Source: Microbulbifer marinus | GTDB taxonomy: Bacteria > Pseudomonadota > Gammaproteobacteria > Pseudomonadales > Cellvibrionaceae | NCBI RefSeq assembly: GCF_900107725.1 | Contig: NZ_FNQO01000001.1 | Location: 496,001-560,000 of the forward strand | Reading direction: 5' to 3' | DNA length: 64,000 nucleotides | In this document: positions 1-7,917 of the stretch, in pieces | How the letters are laid out: each line of letters opens with the position of its first letter | Position numbering within the stretch: the stretch's first letter is position 1 | Position numbers and translations under genes: made by a program | Notes under the pieces: model-generated | Told to the model about the DNA's origin: nothing | Database searches by the model: none | The model's input: the letters and a program-made list of their open reading frames with translations, nothing else

Positions 1-537
1 CGGCCAGTTCCAAGGCACAATAGCGCCGACAACGCCGACGGGCTCTTTCAGCGTAAAGCCGAAGCTGTCCCCGGGCCAGGAGATGTCGCGGGTATTGCCT
101 TCAATCTTGGTCGCCCAACCAGCCATATAGCGCAGGAAATCGATGGATCCCTGAATATCCACGGGCATACAGCCGCTGATGGCTTTGCCGGCATCGATAG
201 ATTCCAGTTCGGCCAGTGTCTGGGCGTGTTCTTCCATGGCGTCAGCCAGCTTCATCAGCAGGTGCTGGCGCTCAATGGGTTTCATCTCTGCCCAGGGGCC
301 GCCGCGGAAAGCAAGCTTGGCCGCGTCCACGGCGCGGTCAACATCAGCGGTTGTCGCCGAAGGGACGGTAATTACCGGCGCGCCGGTGGAGGGATCCTCA
401 ACCGTTGAAACAGCGCCGTCCTCTGCATCTATAAACTCGCCGTTTACAAACATCTTCTGGTGGCCGGTCTCAATAAATTCCCGGGTCTTTTGAGTGACCT
501 GATACCTGTCCAGCGTTGCTTGCAATATTTCGTTCAT
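1..537 (-). CDS. Aldehyde dehydrogenase family protein, N-terminal part (cut by window start)
   Basis: Reading the minus strand from the ATG at 537 gives about 179 residues of an NAD(P)-dependent aldehyde dehydrogenase before the window ends. It shows the typical N-terminal beta strand (FVNGEF), a V-DPSTG segment, the R-GPWAEM segment, and the coenzyme-fold stretch KEPVGVVGAIVPWNWP just before the cut. The catalytic Glu and Cys lie outside the window, so the substrate cannot be judged. It lies downstream of an IclR regulator and close to amine-catabolism genes, so an aminoaldehyde or semialdehyde is a reasonable guess. The 253-base gap before it carries palindromes that may be operators. Confidence 0.93.
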   Translation of the reverse strand, partial: MNEILQATLDRYQVTQKTREFIETGHQKMFVNGEFIDAEDGAVSTVEDPSTGAPVITVPSATTADVDRAVDAAKLAFRGGPWAEMKPIERQHLLMKLADAMEEHAQTLAELESIDAGKAISGCMPVDIQGSIDFLRYMAGWATKIEGNTRDISWPGDSFGFTLKEPVGVVGAIVPWNWP

Positions 538-651
538 CGATTTTATCCTCCCGGGAATTTATAGCTTTTGATTTCGCCTGCTTTCGCAACGATATCGTGG
601 TTGTTTCGTGACTAAATCCCACAGGTTCTATCTGAGGGGTTCGTCAAGTCG

Positions 652-688
652 GTTAGTTTTTTTGCTATTAACATTTAGAAAAACTAAC
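652..688. promoter_or_regulatory. Inverted repeat upstream of the aldehyde dehydrogenase gene
   Basis: GTTAGTTTTT (652-661) is repeated in inverted form as AAAAACTAAC (679-688), a perfect 10-base match with a 17-base spacer. It lies about 115-150 bases before the dehydrogenase start on the minus strand. It is AT-rich and lacks a GC stem, so an operator is more likely than a terminator. Binding by the adjacent IclR protein is an inference. Confidence 0.4.
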
Positions 689-728
689 TGATGAATTTTC
701 CTGTCGCATTTTAACCGGTGCTTTCCCT

Positions 729-742
729 CGGTTAACCGGTTA
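729..742. promoter_or_regulatory. Overlapping palindromes CGGTTAACCG and TAACCGGTTA
   Basis: Two perfect 10-base palindromes overlap at 729-738 and 733-742, and a further half copy (TTAACCGG) sits at 711-718. Dense palindromes of this kind are typical of operators. They lie between the IclR gene and the aldehyde dehydrogenase. The protein that binds here is unknown; the IclR protein is the nearest candidate. Confidence 0.4.
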
Positions 743-790
743 TGCGTCAACCAGTCCGTTGTGTCCGCTGCGAGAATATAGCGCAGAAAC

Positions 791-1576
791 TCATTCGAAA
801 CGATAACTCAACGGATTGCTCGTCAGTGTCTGACTGATTTCATTGGCACCCTGGCGCAACAGGCGCGCGACCTCCGGGATTTTCATGCGGGATAGCAAAC
901 GCTCTTTAACGCATACCACGGCAAGGCTGTAGATGACGCCGGCGTTGTCGGAGTGAATCGGTACGCTCATGGCGAACACATTCTCATCGAGTTCATCGTC
1001 GATCAGCGCGTAGCCCTGTTTTTTAACCTTGTCGAATTCTTCCTCTAGCGCCTTTCTGTCGGTAATAGTATTGGGACGAAATTGCTCCAGCTCATTGGAA
1101 CCGAGCATTTCCTTTTGTACGGCTGGTTCCTGGTAGGCGCAAAGAACTTTGCCCGACGCAGAGGCGTGCACCGGGAAAAAATCGCCGGGCATGATAACGG
1201 TGCGCGCCTTTTCCGAGTGGGGAAACTCGGCGCAGACGGGACGGATCGTCAAACCCGTCAGCGAGTTGAAATAGACCACTTCATCAAACTGATCACACAG
1301 GTGGCGCAGCGTGGGCCTGACCAGTTCGACCAGATTCCTGGTGGCAACTGAGCTGTGGTACTGGCGCAGGAAGCGGCGCCCCAAACGATAGCGCCCGTGG
1401 CGACCGCCGCCCTGCAGGTATTCCTCATCCACCAGATTTTTTACGAGTCTGTATATCGAAGAGATGGGGATATCCAGCTGTTCCACCATTTCCGCCATGG
1501 TGGCGCCGGACGGGTGGGCGGAAACCACATCCATAATCCGCAGCATGCGGCTGAAGGGCTTGTCACTATTGGTCAT
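791..1576 (-). CDS. IclR family transcriptional regulator
   Basis: This 261-residue protein matches the IclR family in length and layout. An N-terminal winged helix-turn-helix (about residues 8-70, with the segment SAHPSGATMAEMVEQLDIP and the recognition-helix stretch SSIYRLVKNLVDEEYL) precedes a C-terminal effector domain. The C-terminal half contains the family hallmark around the segment FPVHASASGKVLCAY. It is divergent from the ureohydrolase gene and followed by the aldehyde dehydrogenase on the same strand, so it probably controls the catabolic genes on one or both sides. IclR proteins bind small carboxylic or aromatic ligands; the ligand here cannot be read from sequence. Confidence 0.93.
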   Translation of the reverse strand: MTNSDKPFSRMLRIMDVVSAHPSGATMAEMVEQLDIPISSIYRLVKNLVDEEYLQGGGRHGRYRLGRRFLRQYHSSVATRNLVELVRPTLRHLCDQFDEVVYFNSLTGLTIRPVCAEFPHSEKARTVIMPGDFFPVHASASGKVLCAYQEPAVQKEMLGSNELEQFRPNTITDRKALEEEFDKVKKQGYALIDDELDENVFAMSVPIHSDNAGVIYSLAVVCVKERLLSRMKIPEVARLLRQGANEISQTLTSNPLSYRFE

Positions 1577-1631
1577 TCCATACTCTCAATAAATGGAAGT
1601 TGTGTCCGCAGAAAGAGGGATAAGGATTGTC

Positions 1632-1681
1632 TGCAATAGCTAAATCTATATCTTTACTGGCCATATCTGCAGTCTATTGCA
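1632..1681. promoter_or_regulatory. Inverted repeat in the IclR / ureohydrolase divergent promoter
   Basis: TGCAATAG (1632-1639) and CTATTGCA (1674-1681) form a perfect 8-base inverted repeat inside the 151-base space between the IclR start (1576) and the ureohydrolase start (1728). The AT-rich stretch between the arms would suit promoter elements. Its place suggests an operator that could serve both directions. The spacing of 34 bases is wide for a single dimer, so it could be two half-sites or looping sites. Confidence 0.35.
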
Positions 1682-1727
1682 CGTTTATAGCATTATCAAT
1701 ATTCAAGAATTAGTTGAGGATGAGCTG

Positions 1728-2705
1728 ATGTCAGAGTTTAACCAGCCCATCGATTCGTCGCGTTTTAGCCGCGAATCGCAAGTGGCCACCATGATGCGCA
1801 ACGTACTGGCCGGCCCGGAGCAGTACGATGAGCTGGAAATCGGCTTGTGGGGCTGCCCGTTTGATCTGGGTCTGGGTGCCCGTAACGGTGTCCGCATGGG
1901 GCCGGCCGCCATTCGCGAGGCATCCCGCTACATCCGCAAGGTAAACCCGACCACCGCGATCAATCCGTACAAGCTGGCCAACATCGCCGACATCGGCGAT
2001 CCGGAAATGAATATGATGATCCAGTCTCAGGCGCTGGAGGATATCGAGAAGTTCGTCGCCGAGTTTACCGGCAAGGACATTGCGCCCATCTGTGCCGGCG
2101 GCGACCACACCATACCCCTGCCGATCCTGCGTGGCATGAAAAAGGGTGGCTACATCGACGGCGGCATTTCCGTGCTGCACATCGACGCCCACGCGGACAC
2201 CCTGGACACGCTCGGTGATGAAAAAATCTGTAACGCCACGCCTTTCCGCCGCGCCGTAGAGGAAGGACTGATCGACCCGAGCAAGAGTATCCAGGTCGGC
2301 CTTCGCGGCACTCGCTTTGCTGAGGACGATATTCAGGGCTCATACGACCTCGGCTACAACGTCATCACCATGGACGAGTATGAAGAGATGGGGCGCGCCG
2401 CGGTGATCGATCGGATCAAGCAGGCGATCGGCAACAATCCCTGCTACATCACCATTGACGTGGACGGCCTGGATCCAATCTGCTGCCCTGGCACCGGCGC
2501 ACCAGAGCCCGGCGGCATCATGATGCGCGATATGCAGATGATCCTTCGCAATATCCGCCAGCTGGATGTCATCGGTGGCGATGTATGTGAAGTGATGCCG
2601 CACCGCGACCCAACCGGGATGACCCAATTGAACGCAGCCAATCTGATTTTTGAAATCACCTGTCTGGCCGCAGAAAACATCGCGCGCAAGAAGGGGCGCA
2701 TTTAA
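1728..2705 (+). CDS. Ureohydrolase (agmatinase / guanidino-acid hydrolase type)
   Basis: This 325-residue enzyme belongs to the arginase/agmatinase superfamily, which hydrolyses a guanidino compound to urea and the matching amine with two Mn ions. All metal-ligand motifs are visible: GGDH (His127), the DAHAD motif (Asp153, His155, Asp157) and DVDGLDP (Asp244, Asp246), followed by the PGTGAPEPGG loop. The start at 1728 (MSEFNQP) is preferred over the ATG at 1677, because GAGG lies just upstream and the extra 17 residues are not family-like. The next gene is an SDR and then an aminotransferase, which would suit processing of the released amine. Agmatine, guanidinobutyrate and guanidinopropionate are all possible substrates. 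Confidence 0.9.
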   Translation: MSEFNQPIDSSRFSRESQVATMMRNVLAGPEQYDELEIGLWGCPFDLGLGARNGVRMGPAAIREASRYIRKVNPTTAINPYKLANIADIGDPEMNMMIQSQALEDIEKFVAEFTGKDIAPICAGGDHTIPLPILRGMKKGGYIDGGISVLHIDAHADTLDTLGDEKICNATPFRRAVEEGLIDPSKSIQVGLRGTRFAEDDIQGSYDLGYNVITMDEYEEMGRAAVIDRIKQAIGNNPCYITIDVDGLDPICCPGTGAPEPGGIMMRDMQMILRNIRQLDVIGGDVCEVMPHRDPTGMTQLNAANLIFEITCLAAENIARKKGRI

Positions 2706-2769
2706 CGCTCGTCTGGCTAGGGGCGGGATTTCCGGCTCCTTTTTGAAATGTATTGGAAGGGGAGGCGGC

Positions 2770-3558
2770 ATGAATCATCTTCGCCCCGTTGCTATCGTGA
2801 CTGGGTCAGGCACCGGAGTCGGTTGCGCCATTGCGCACAAGCTGGCCGAGAGCGGCTGGAACCTGGTCGTCAACTACACACGCTCTAGCGAAGCGGCTCG
2901 GCATACCGCCGAAGAGTTGCAGGGCAAGGGCGCCGAGGTGCTGCTGGTACAGGCGGATATTGCCGTGGATGCCGACTGTCGCAAGTTGGCGACAGAGGCC
3001 GAGGCCAAATGGGGTCGTATCGATGGGTTGGTCAACAATGCCGGTGTTACCAGGTTCTGCCCCGCTGCTGAATTGGACGGCCTCGAGGCGGACGACTTCC
3101 AGCGAGTCATGGGCGTCAATGTCGTCGGCACCTATCAGATGACCCGCGCCTGTGTGCCGGCTCTGAAAAAATCCGATTGTGGTTCGGTGCTGAATATTTC
3201 CTCTCAGGCGGGCTTCAGTGGGCTTGGCAGCTCGATCGCCTACGCCGCGTCCAAGGCCGCGATAAACAATATGACACTGGCCCTGGCGCGCGCGCTGGCA
3301 CCGGAGATTCGCGTCAATGCGCTGTGCCCGGGTTTTGTGAATACACGCTGGGTCAAAGGCAGCATGGATGATGCGACCTACAAGCGTTTCCAGAAGCACA
3401 TCAACGAAATGACGCCGTTGGGGCGCATGACCGAAGCGGAAGAGGTGGCTGAGACCGCGCACTTCCTGCTGACCACTCGTGCACCGATTACCGGTGAGTT
3501 ATTGGGTATCGATGGCGGCAACCACCTGACGGTCAACGCGCCGAACTTTACGCCCTGA
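2770..3558 (+). CDS. SDR family oxidoreductase (FabG-like)
   Basis: This 262-residue classical short-chain dehydrogenase starts at ATG 2770 behind a strong ribosome site (GGGGAGG at 2759-2765). An upstream in-frame ATG at 2650 overlaps the ureohydrolase end and is unlikely. Visible motifs are the coenzyme loop VTGSGTGVG near the start, NNAG in the middle, the catalytic Ser in NISSQAG and the YAASK active site, and the CPGF segment after it. The residue pattern after strand 2 (NYTRSSE) suggests NADP(H). It sits between a ureohydrolase and an aminotransferase and probably reduces or oxidises a carbonyl/hydroxyl group in the same pathway. The actual substrate is unknown. Confidence 0.9.
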   Translation: MNHLRPVAIVTGSGTGVGCAIAHKLAESGWNLVVNYTRSSEAARHTAEELQGKGAEVLLVQADIAVDADCRKLATEAEAKWGRIDGLVNNAGVTRFCPAAELDGLEADDFQRVMGVNVVGTYQMTRACVPALKKSDCGSVLNISSQAGFSGLGSSIAYAASKAAINNMTLALARALAPEIRVNALCPGFVNTRWVKGSMDDATYKRFQKHINEMTPLGRMTEAEEVAETAHFLLTTRAPITGELLGIDGGNHLTVNAPNFTP

Positions 3559-3672
3559 CTTTCATTTTTGCGCTCAGGTCCGGGTCTGGGCGAGCGTTGG
3601 TAATTTTGTAAATACGTCGGCACCGGCCAGGCTGACGGCTCTGGTTGTTGAATTTTTGTGAGGTAAGCCAGC

Positions 3673-5043
3673 ATGAGCGAAATTAACTTGGGTGGTCCGC
3701 AGGATCTCTTTTACTCAAAGAGCAACATCGTACCCCTGCCTTTGATCGTCAAGACCGAAGGTATCTGGATGGTAGACGATCAGGGTAATCGTTATATCGA
3801 CGTGTCCTCCGGTCCGGTGGTGAGCAATATCGGCCACGGCAACGAGAAAGTGGCCAGGGCCATGTACGATCAGGCAGTGACGATGGATTTCGCCTATTCA
3901 AGGGTTTCCCGCCACCAGCCAAATATCGATGTGACCAGAAAAATCGCTGAGCTAGCCGGTGGCGGCTACCAGCGTGTTGCATTGGCCTCCGGCGGTTCCG
4001 AGGCAATGGAAATCGCGCTGAAGTTCCTGCGTCAATATGTGGTAGCCAGAGGGCAATTGCAGAAGCGCAAGATTATTACGCTGTCGCCGTCCTATCATGG
4101 CGGGACCATCGCCACCCTGGCCATCACCGGGGACGAGGCTCTGGACCCGTTTATCGAAGGCTTCGCCATGAAGTCCGAGCGCATCCCGGCGCCTTTCCAG
4201 TACCGTGTGCCCGAAGGCCACAGCCGCGAAAGCTACCGCATGGAATGCGCCGATGCGTTGGAGGCAAAAATTCAGCAGCTGGGTGCCGACAACGTGCTCG
4301 CCTTTGTCGTTGAGCCCATCGGCGGGCTGGCCACCGGTGCGCAAATGTTGCGTGAGGACTACGCCAACCGTGTGCGCGAAATCTGCGACAGGCACGGCAT
4401 CTATCTGATTTACGATGAGATCCTGTGCGGTGCCGGCCGTTCCGGCAAGTTCCTGGCTTCCAGTCACTGGCCGAAGGCCAAGGGCGATTTGGTGGTCCTG
4501 GCCAAAGGTCTGGCCGCCGGTTATGCGCCGCTGGGTGCGGTACTGATGCCCGGTAGCATGGTCGATGAGCTGGCGAGTCTGACAGGGTTCAACTTTTCCC
4601 ACACCTACAACGCGAATCCGATAACCTGCGCGACCGGTGTCGCAGTGCTGGAGGTGCTGGAGGAGCAGCAATTGGTCGCCAAAGCCGCACTCCGCGGTGA
4701 CTATCTGCGCGGCAAGCTGGAACTGCTGGCCGAGAAATACGCCTGCATCGGCGATATTCGCGGCAAGGGGCTGCTGATGGCGGTCGAGCTGGTCGCCGAT
4801 CGCAAAACCAAGCAAAGCTACCCGGCCAGCTTTCCACCCACCGAGCACATCCGCATCATCGGTCTGCAGCACGGCCTGATTATCTACTCGCGTCGCACCG
4901 CCAACGGCAAGTACGGCGACTGGTTTATGGTCGCACCTCCGCTGACCATCACCGAAGCCGAGTGCGACGACCTTATCGACAGACTGGATGCTGTGCTCGG
5001 CGATTTCGAAGCTGCGGCCGCGGCGCATTTGGGCGGTCAGTGA
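3673..5043 (+). CDS. Class III (omega) aminotransferase
   Basis: This 456-residue PLP enzyme has the usual class III length and order: N-terminal DDQGNRYIDV strand, the GGSEAMEIALK phosphate-binding segment, YHGGT, the YDEILCG Asp that pairs with the PLP nitrogen, and the Schiff-base Lys278 in LAKGLAAGYAPLGAV. The C-terminal segment GDIRGKGLLMAVELV is also typical. The start at 3673 has GAGG about 10 bases upstream. It follows the ureohydrolase and SDR with a 114-base gap and may accept the amine they release. It is distinct from the second omega-aminotransferase at 10674. Confidence 0.92.
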   Translation: MSEINLGGPQDLFYSKSNIVPLPLIVKTEGIWMVDDQGNRYIDVSSGPVVSNIGHGNEKVARAMYDQAVTMDFAYSRVSRHQPNIDVTRKIAELAGGGYQRVALASGGSEAMEIALKFLRQYVVARGQLQKRKIITLSPSYHGGTIATLAITGDEALDPFIEGFAMKSERIPAPFQYRVPEGHSRESYRMECADALEAKIQQLGADNVLAFVVEPIGGLATGAQMLREDYANRVREICDRHGIYLIYDEILCGAGRSGKFLASSHWPKAKGDLVVLAKGLAAGYAPLGAVLMPGSMVDELASLTGFNFSHTYNANPITCATGVAVLEVLEEQQLVAKAALRGDYLRGKLELLAEKYACIGDIRGKGLLMAVELVADRKTKQSYPASFPPTEHIRIIGLQHGLIIYSRRTANGKYGDWFMVAPPLTITEAECDDLIDRLDAVLGDFEAAAAAHLGGQ

Positions 5044-5715
5044 CCGGCGGAATGTCCCCGCTCTTGATCGTGGCCGAGCGTAAACGGCGGCCCTGTTCAG
5101 GCGTTGATTTGCGCTTGGACTACATGCGCTGCGGTTTGCTGGAAGCCGTAGAAGAGCAGGGGGCAGGGCCCTCTGTTAGTCATCGGGCGCCCGCCGCGCA
5201 GGTTTTAGCGGCTGGCCGCCGCGGTCTGGTCCGTCGCTGGCACTCCCTCGCTTTCCTTCCGGGCGCCGATCGCGGCTCATGGCCGCAATCCGGCTCCGAG
5301 TGCCGACTTTTCGATGCAGCCTTCGCCGGCTTGCAGTCATGACTCCTGGCGCCCTTGTCCCAAATTGTGGCCGGTGATCATCAAGTGCATTTGACCTAAA
5401 GATATGGTAGCTGTAATTGTGTGCGCTGACGGATTGATAACAGGCGGCAGCTGGAGCCGCTGCAAGCGAATCGAGCCGTTCGAAACACCAACGGGTGCTG
5501 AATAAATGTGACCTTGGCAGTCCAACCAGTCGATATGCGGCAGGTGCAGATTTAGGCATTTTATTGGATGGGGCGGTTGCCGGGCAGGATCTCACGCTAT
5601 TGCAACAGCTGGCGGGGAGCGACTGGATTCTTCTGCGATAACCAGCGAGCGCATGACCCGGATAACGAAGAAACAGAGGTGCTGATAGCCCGTCGCTCAG
5701 CAAGAGAATAACCCA
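5044..5715 (+). other. 672-base gap with possible gene remnants
   Basis: No intact gene is convincing here. Two short stretches look protein-like on the plus strand. From the ATG at 5052, the residues SPLLIVAERKRR followed by LRLDYMRCGLLEAVEEQ resemble the start of a class I glutamine amidotransferase of the PuuD/peptidase C26 group, but the frame soon turns into Arg/Ala-rich noise. Before the stop near 5641, a stretch reading AGADLGILLDGAVAGQDL then LLQQLAGSDWILLR looks like a protein C-terminus that I cannot assign. Both would suit a decayed gene. A minus-strand open frame at 5176-5775 has no recognisable features and is discounted. Confidence 0.3.
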
Positions 5716-7083
5716 ATGGTTACGGAAAAAAACCGGGATCCCATTACAGGTCCCGTCAATAAGGTGTTTTTTCACTACAGCATCCCGGTCACCATGGGGA
5801 TGTTGTGCACCACTTCCGCGACGCTTATCGACGGTTTGTTCGTTGGCAACTATGTGGGTGCCGAAGCGCTGGCGGCAATCAACTTTGTCAGTCCCATCAT
5901 GTTGCTGGTCTATGGCCTGATTTTCATGTTGGACACCGGGGCTTCGGTGATTGCAGGGAAGTATATCGGCGAGGGTAAGCTGCAGCTCGCCAGTGAATCT
6001 TACGCGGCGGCGTTGGTAGGCATTGTGCTGCTGACCCTGCTTGTCGTGGTGCCGTCACTGGTGTTCATGCCCGAGTTGCTTTTTGTCCTCGGTATCCAGG
6101 GGCACCCACTCATCACCGCTCTGGCGAGTGAGTATCTCAGTACATTCCTGTTGTTTGTACCGCTCATCTGCATGGGCCCCGCCTTCATGATGCTGTTGCA
6201 GACGGATAATCACCCCCGCTTGGCAGCCGCAGCCATGGTTTTGACGGCTGCGAGCAACGTGGCCCTGAACTGGCTGCTGGTGGACAGACTCGATATGGGA
6301 ATGACCGGCGCGGCAATGGCAACCGGGCTCGCCGCGCTGCCTATGTGGCTGGCGCTGCTGGTGTATGTATACTCGCCCGGTCGCAGTTTGACCTTCAGGT
6401 GGCCCCGGCAGATCTGGCCGCACTGCAAGAAGGCGAGTATCAACGGTGTTTCCGAGCTGGGCAGCGAAGCGTCCTATTCGGTGACCACGGTGATATTTAA
6501 CTGGGCGATCATGTCGGTCATCGGCGCTCAGGGGGTCACGGCTTTTACCATCATCAATTACGTATTGCTGCTGGGGCTGATGGCGGCCTTTGGCATCAGC
6601 GATTCCATCCGGCCGGTCTTGAGCAAAAACCTGGGGGCGCGGCAGCCCGAGCGTATCTACCAGTTCGCCAAGCTGAGTGTTGCTTCGGCCTTGGCAATTG
6701 GTTTGCTGATTATTCTGAGTCTGTTCCTGTTTCCGCGCGCCATCATCACGCTGTTCGTGGCCGCCGATGAGCACACGCTGGTGCAATTGACACAGGAGTT
6801 CATCGGTTTTCTTTGGCCGGCCTTTCTGTTTCTGGGCATTAATGTGGTTGCTACTGCCTATCAAACGGCGATGCATCGACCGCTGGAGTCGTTCGTCATT
6901 TCCTTTGTCAGAACCTTGCTGTTCCCGGTGGTTTTGGTGCTATCGCTGCCGTTGTGGCTCGGTGACAAGGGGATATTCCTGGCGCTGCCGATTACAGAAG
7001 TGTTGTGTTTTATGATCGCCGTCTACTATTTCCGCGTTAATCGCCCGACAAAAATCGTGCAGGCAATCAATTTGTCGGCATAA
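5716..7083 (+). CDS. MATE family efflux transporter
   Basis: This 455-residue inner-membrane protein has about 12 hydrophobic segments and the two-fold repeat of MATE exporters. The first half opens with the GPVNKVFFHYSIPVTMG region and contains the LIDGLFVGNYVGAEALAA segment typical of the family; the second half begins near NGVSELGSEASYSVTTV. MATE proteins expel cationic or aromatic compounds in exchange for Na+ or H+. It sits between two parts of the amine-catabolism cluster, so it could remove a toxic guanidino or amine intermediate, but it may equally be independent. No obvious defect is seen. Confidence 0.9.
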   Translation: MVTEKNRDPITGPVNKVFFHYSIPVTMGMLCTTSATLIDGLFVGNYVGAEALAAINFVSPIMLLVYGLIFMLDTGASVIAGKYIGEGKLQLASESYAAALVGIVLLTLLVVVPSLVFMPELLFVLGIQGHPLITALASEYLSTFLLFVPLICMGPAFMMLLQTDNHPRLAAAAMVLTAASNVALNWLLVDRLDMGMTGAAMATGLAALPMWLALLVYVYSPGRSLTFRWPRQIWPHCKKASINGVSELGSEASYSVTTVIFNWAIMSVIGAQGVTAFTIINYVLLLGLMAAFGISDSIRPVLSKNLGARQPERIYQFAKLSVASALAIGLLIILSLFLFPRAIITLFVAADEHTLVQLTQEFIGFLWPAFLFLGINVVATAYQTAMHRPLESFVISFVRTLLFPVVLVLSLPLWLGDKGIFLALPITEVLCFMIAVYYFRVNRPTKIVQAINLSA

Positions 7084-7647
7084 ATGTTGTCGGTTTCTTC
7101 GACCTGGCCGGAATTCCTGCCCACATGCCGATACCGGTATGGGCCTTCCGCGACCACCGTACATCGTTCTCATAACAGGGCAGGTTATCTCGTATCTGCG
7201 AACGGCCGCTATTGATGGCGCGCGACCGTGAATGTCTTTGATGTCCTGGTCGAGCTGGCAAATAGTTAAAAAACAGACTGACACGACGGTTTTCGCCCTC
7301 GTCTCGTTACTTCTCATTTCCTTCCGCTGCTTTTTCCGACGGCTACGCAGGCCTTTTTCTGCGGCCTTGAAATGGGTTGCGGCATATTTCAGTTCGCGGG
7401 TGCTTGCCGGGCCCACAATGGTTCACGGCCGGGTAGGGTGCCACCGCTTACTGGTGATGCCATTCTCGAATATCGGAAGTCGTGGCCGGATAGAAAGGTG
7501 TTTCCCGGAGTTAATATTGCACTGAAACTACTGTGTATTTAGATTGCGGTCAGGTAGAGAACTGGATAACAGAAATCGCCAATTTGTGAAAATTGAGATT
7601 AGGTCCGCGTGTGGCGAAAAGCCGCTGCTTTTGAATGAGGTTGAGTC
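7084..7647 (+). other. 564-base gap without a clear gene
   Basis: Open frames here (for example 7232-7525 plus and 6940-7416 minus) have atypical composition and no motif. A short plus-strand stretch ending in a TAG near 7541 reads DAILEYRKSWPDRKVF, which could be a decayed C-terminus but is not assignable. The end of the gap should hold the promoter for the truncated ureohydrolase and the genes after it; I could not pick out a reliable -35/-10 pair. Confidence 0.3.
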
Positions 7648-7857
7648 GTGGCTAAAAATCCCAAGTACGATCCTACAGATCCCGCAATCGTTCCCCGCTT
7701 TTCCGACATCGCTACCCTGTTGCGCACCAAGCGGCTGGAAGCGACCGAGGAAGTCGATATCGGCCTATGTGGTGTGCCGTTTGATCTGGCGGTGAATTAT
7801 CGCGCTGGTCAGCGTTCCGGCCCGGCTGCGGAAGCACAGCAGGCTGTAATTCATTGA
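7648..7857 (+). pseudogene. Truncated second ureohydrolase (N-terminal fragment)
   Basis: The GTG at 7648, preceded by GAGG, opens a 69-residue frame. Its first 61 residues match the N-terminus of a ureohydrolase: VDIGLCGVPFDLAVNYRAGQ then RSGPAA lines up with EIGLWGCPFDLGLGARNGVR then MGPAA of the intact gene at 1728. Right after GPAA the similarity stops, eight unrelated residues follow, and the frame ends. All metal-binding motifs (GGDH, DAHAD, DVDxxDP) are missing, so it cannot be an active enzyme. It lies directly before the amidohydrolase gene, so an internal deletion probably removed most of a once complete gene. An assembly error is the alternative. Confidence 0.75.
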
Positions 7858-7917
7858 ACCGACGGTCGGGTCACCGTGGTGAGCCGGCGGGCCACAATGT
7901 CATATCGGAAAAAGAAA

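Noticed and set aside
3952-5028. Long minus-strand open frame of 358 codons opposite the first aminotransferase
   Set aside because: It lies fully antisense to a clear class III aminotransferase, has no motifs, and is typical of antisense frames in GC-rich coding DNA.
5176-5775. Minus-strand open frame of 199 codons in the gap before the MATE gene
   Set aside because: No family features, Arg/Ser/Pro-rich, overlaps the start of the MATE gene; not supported as coding.
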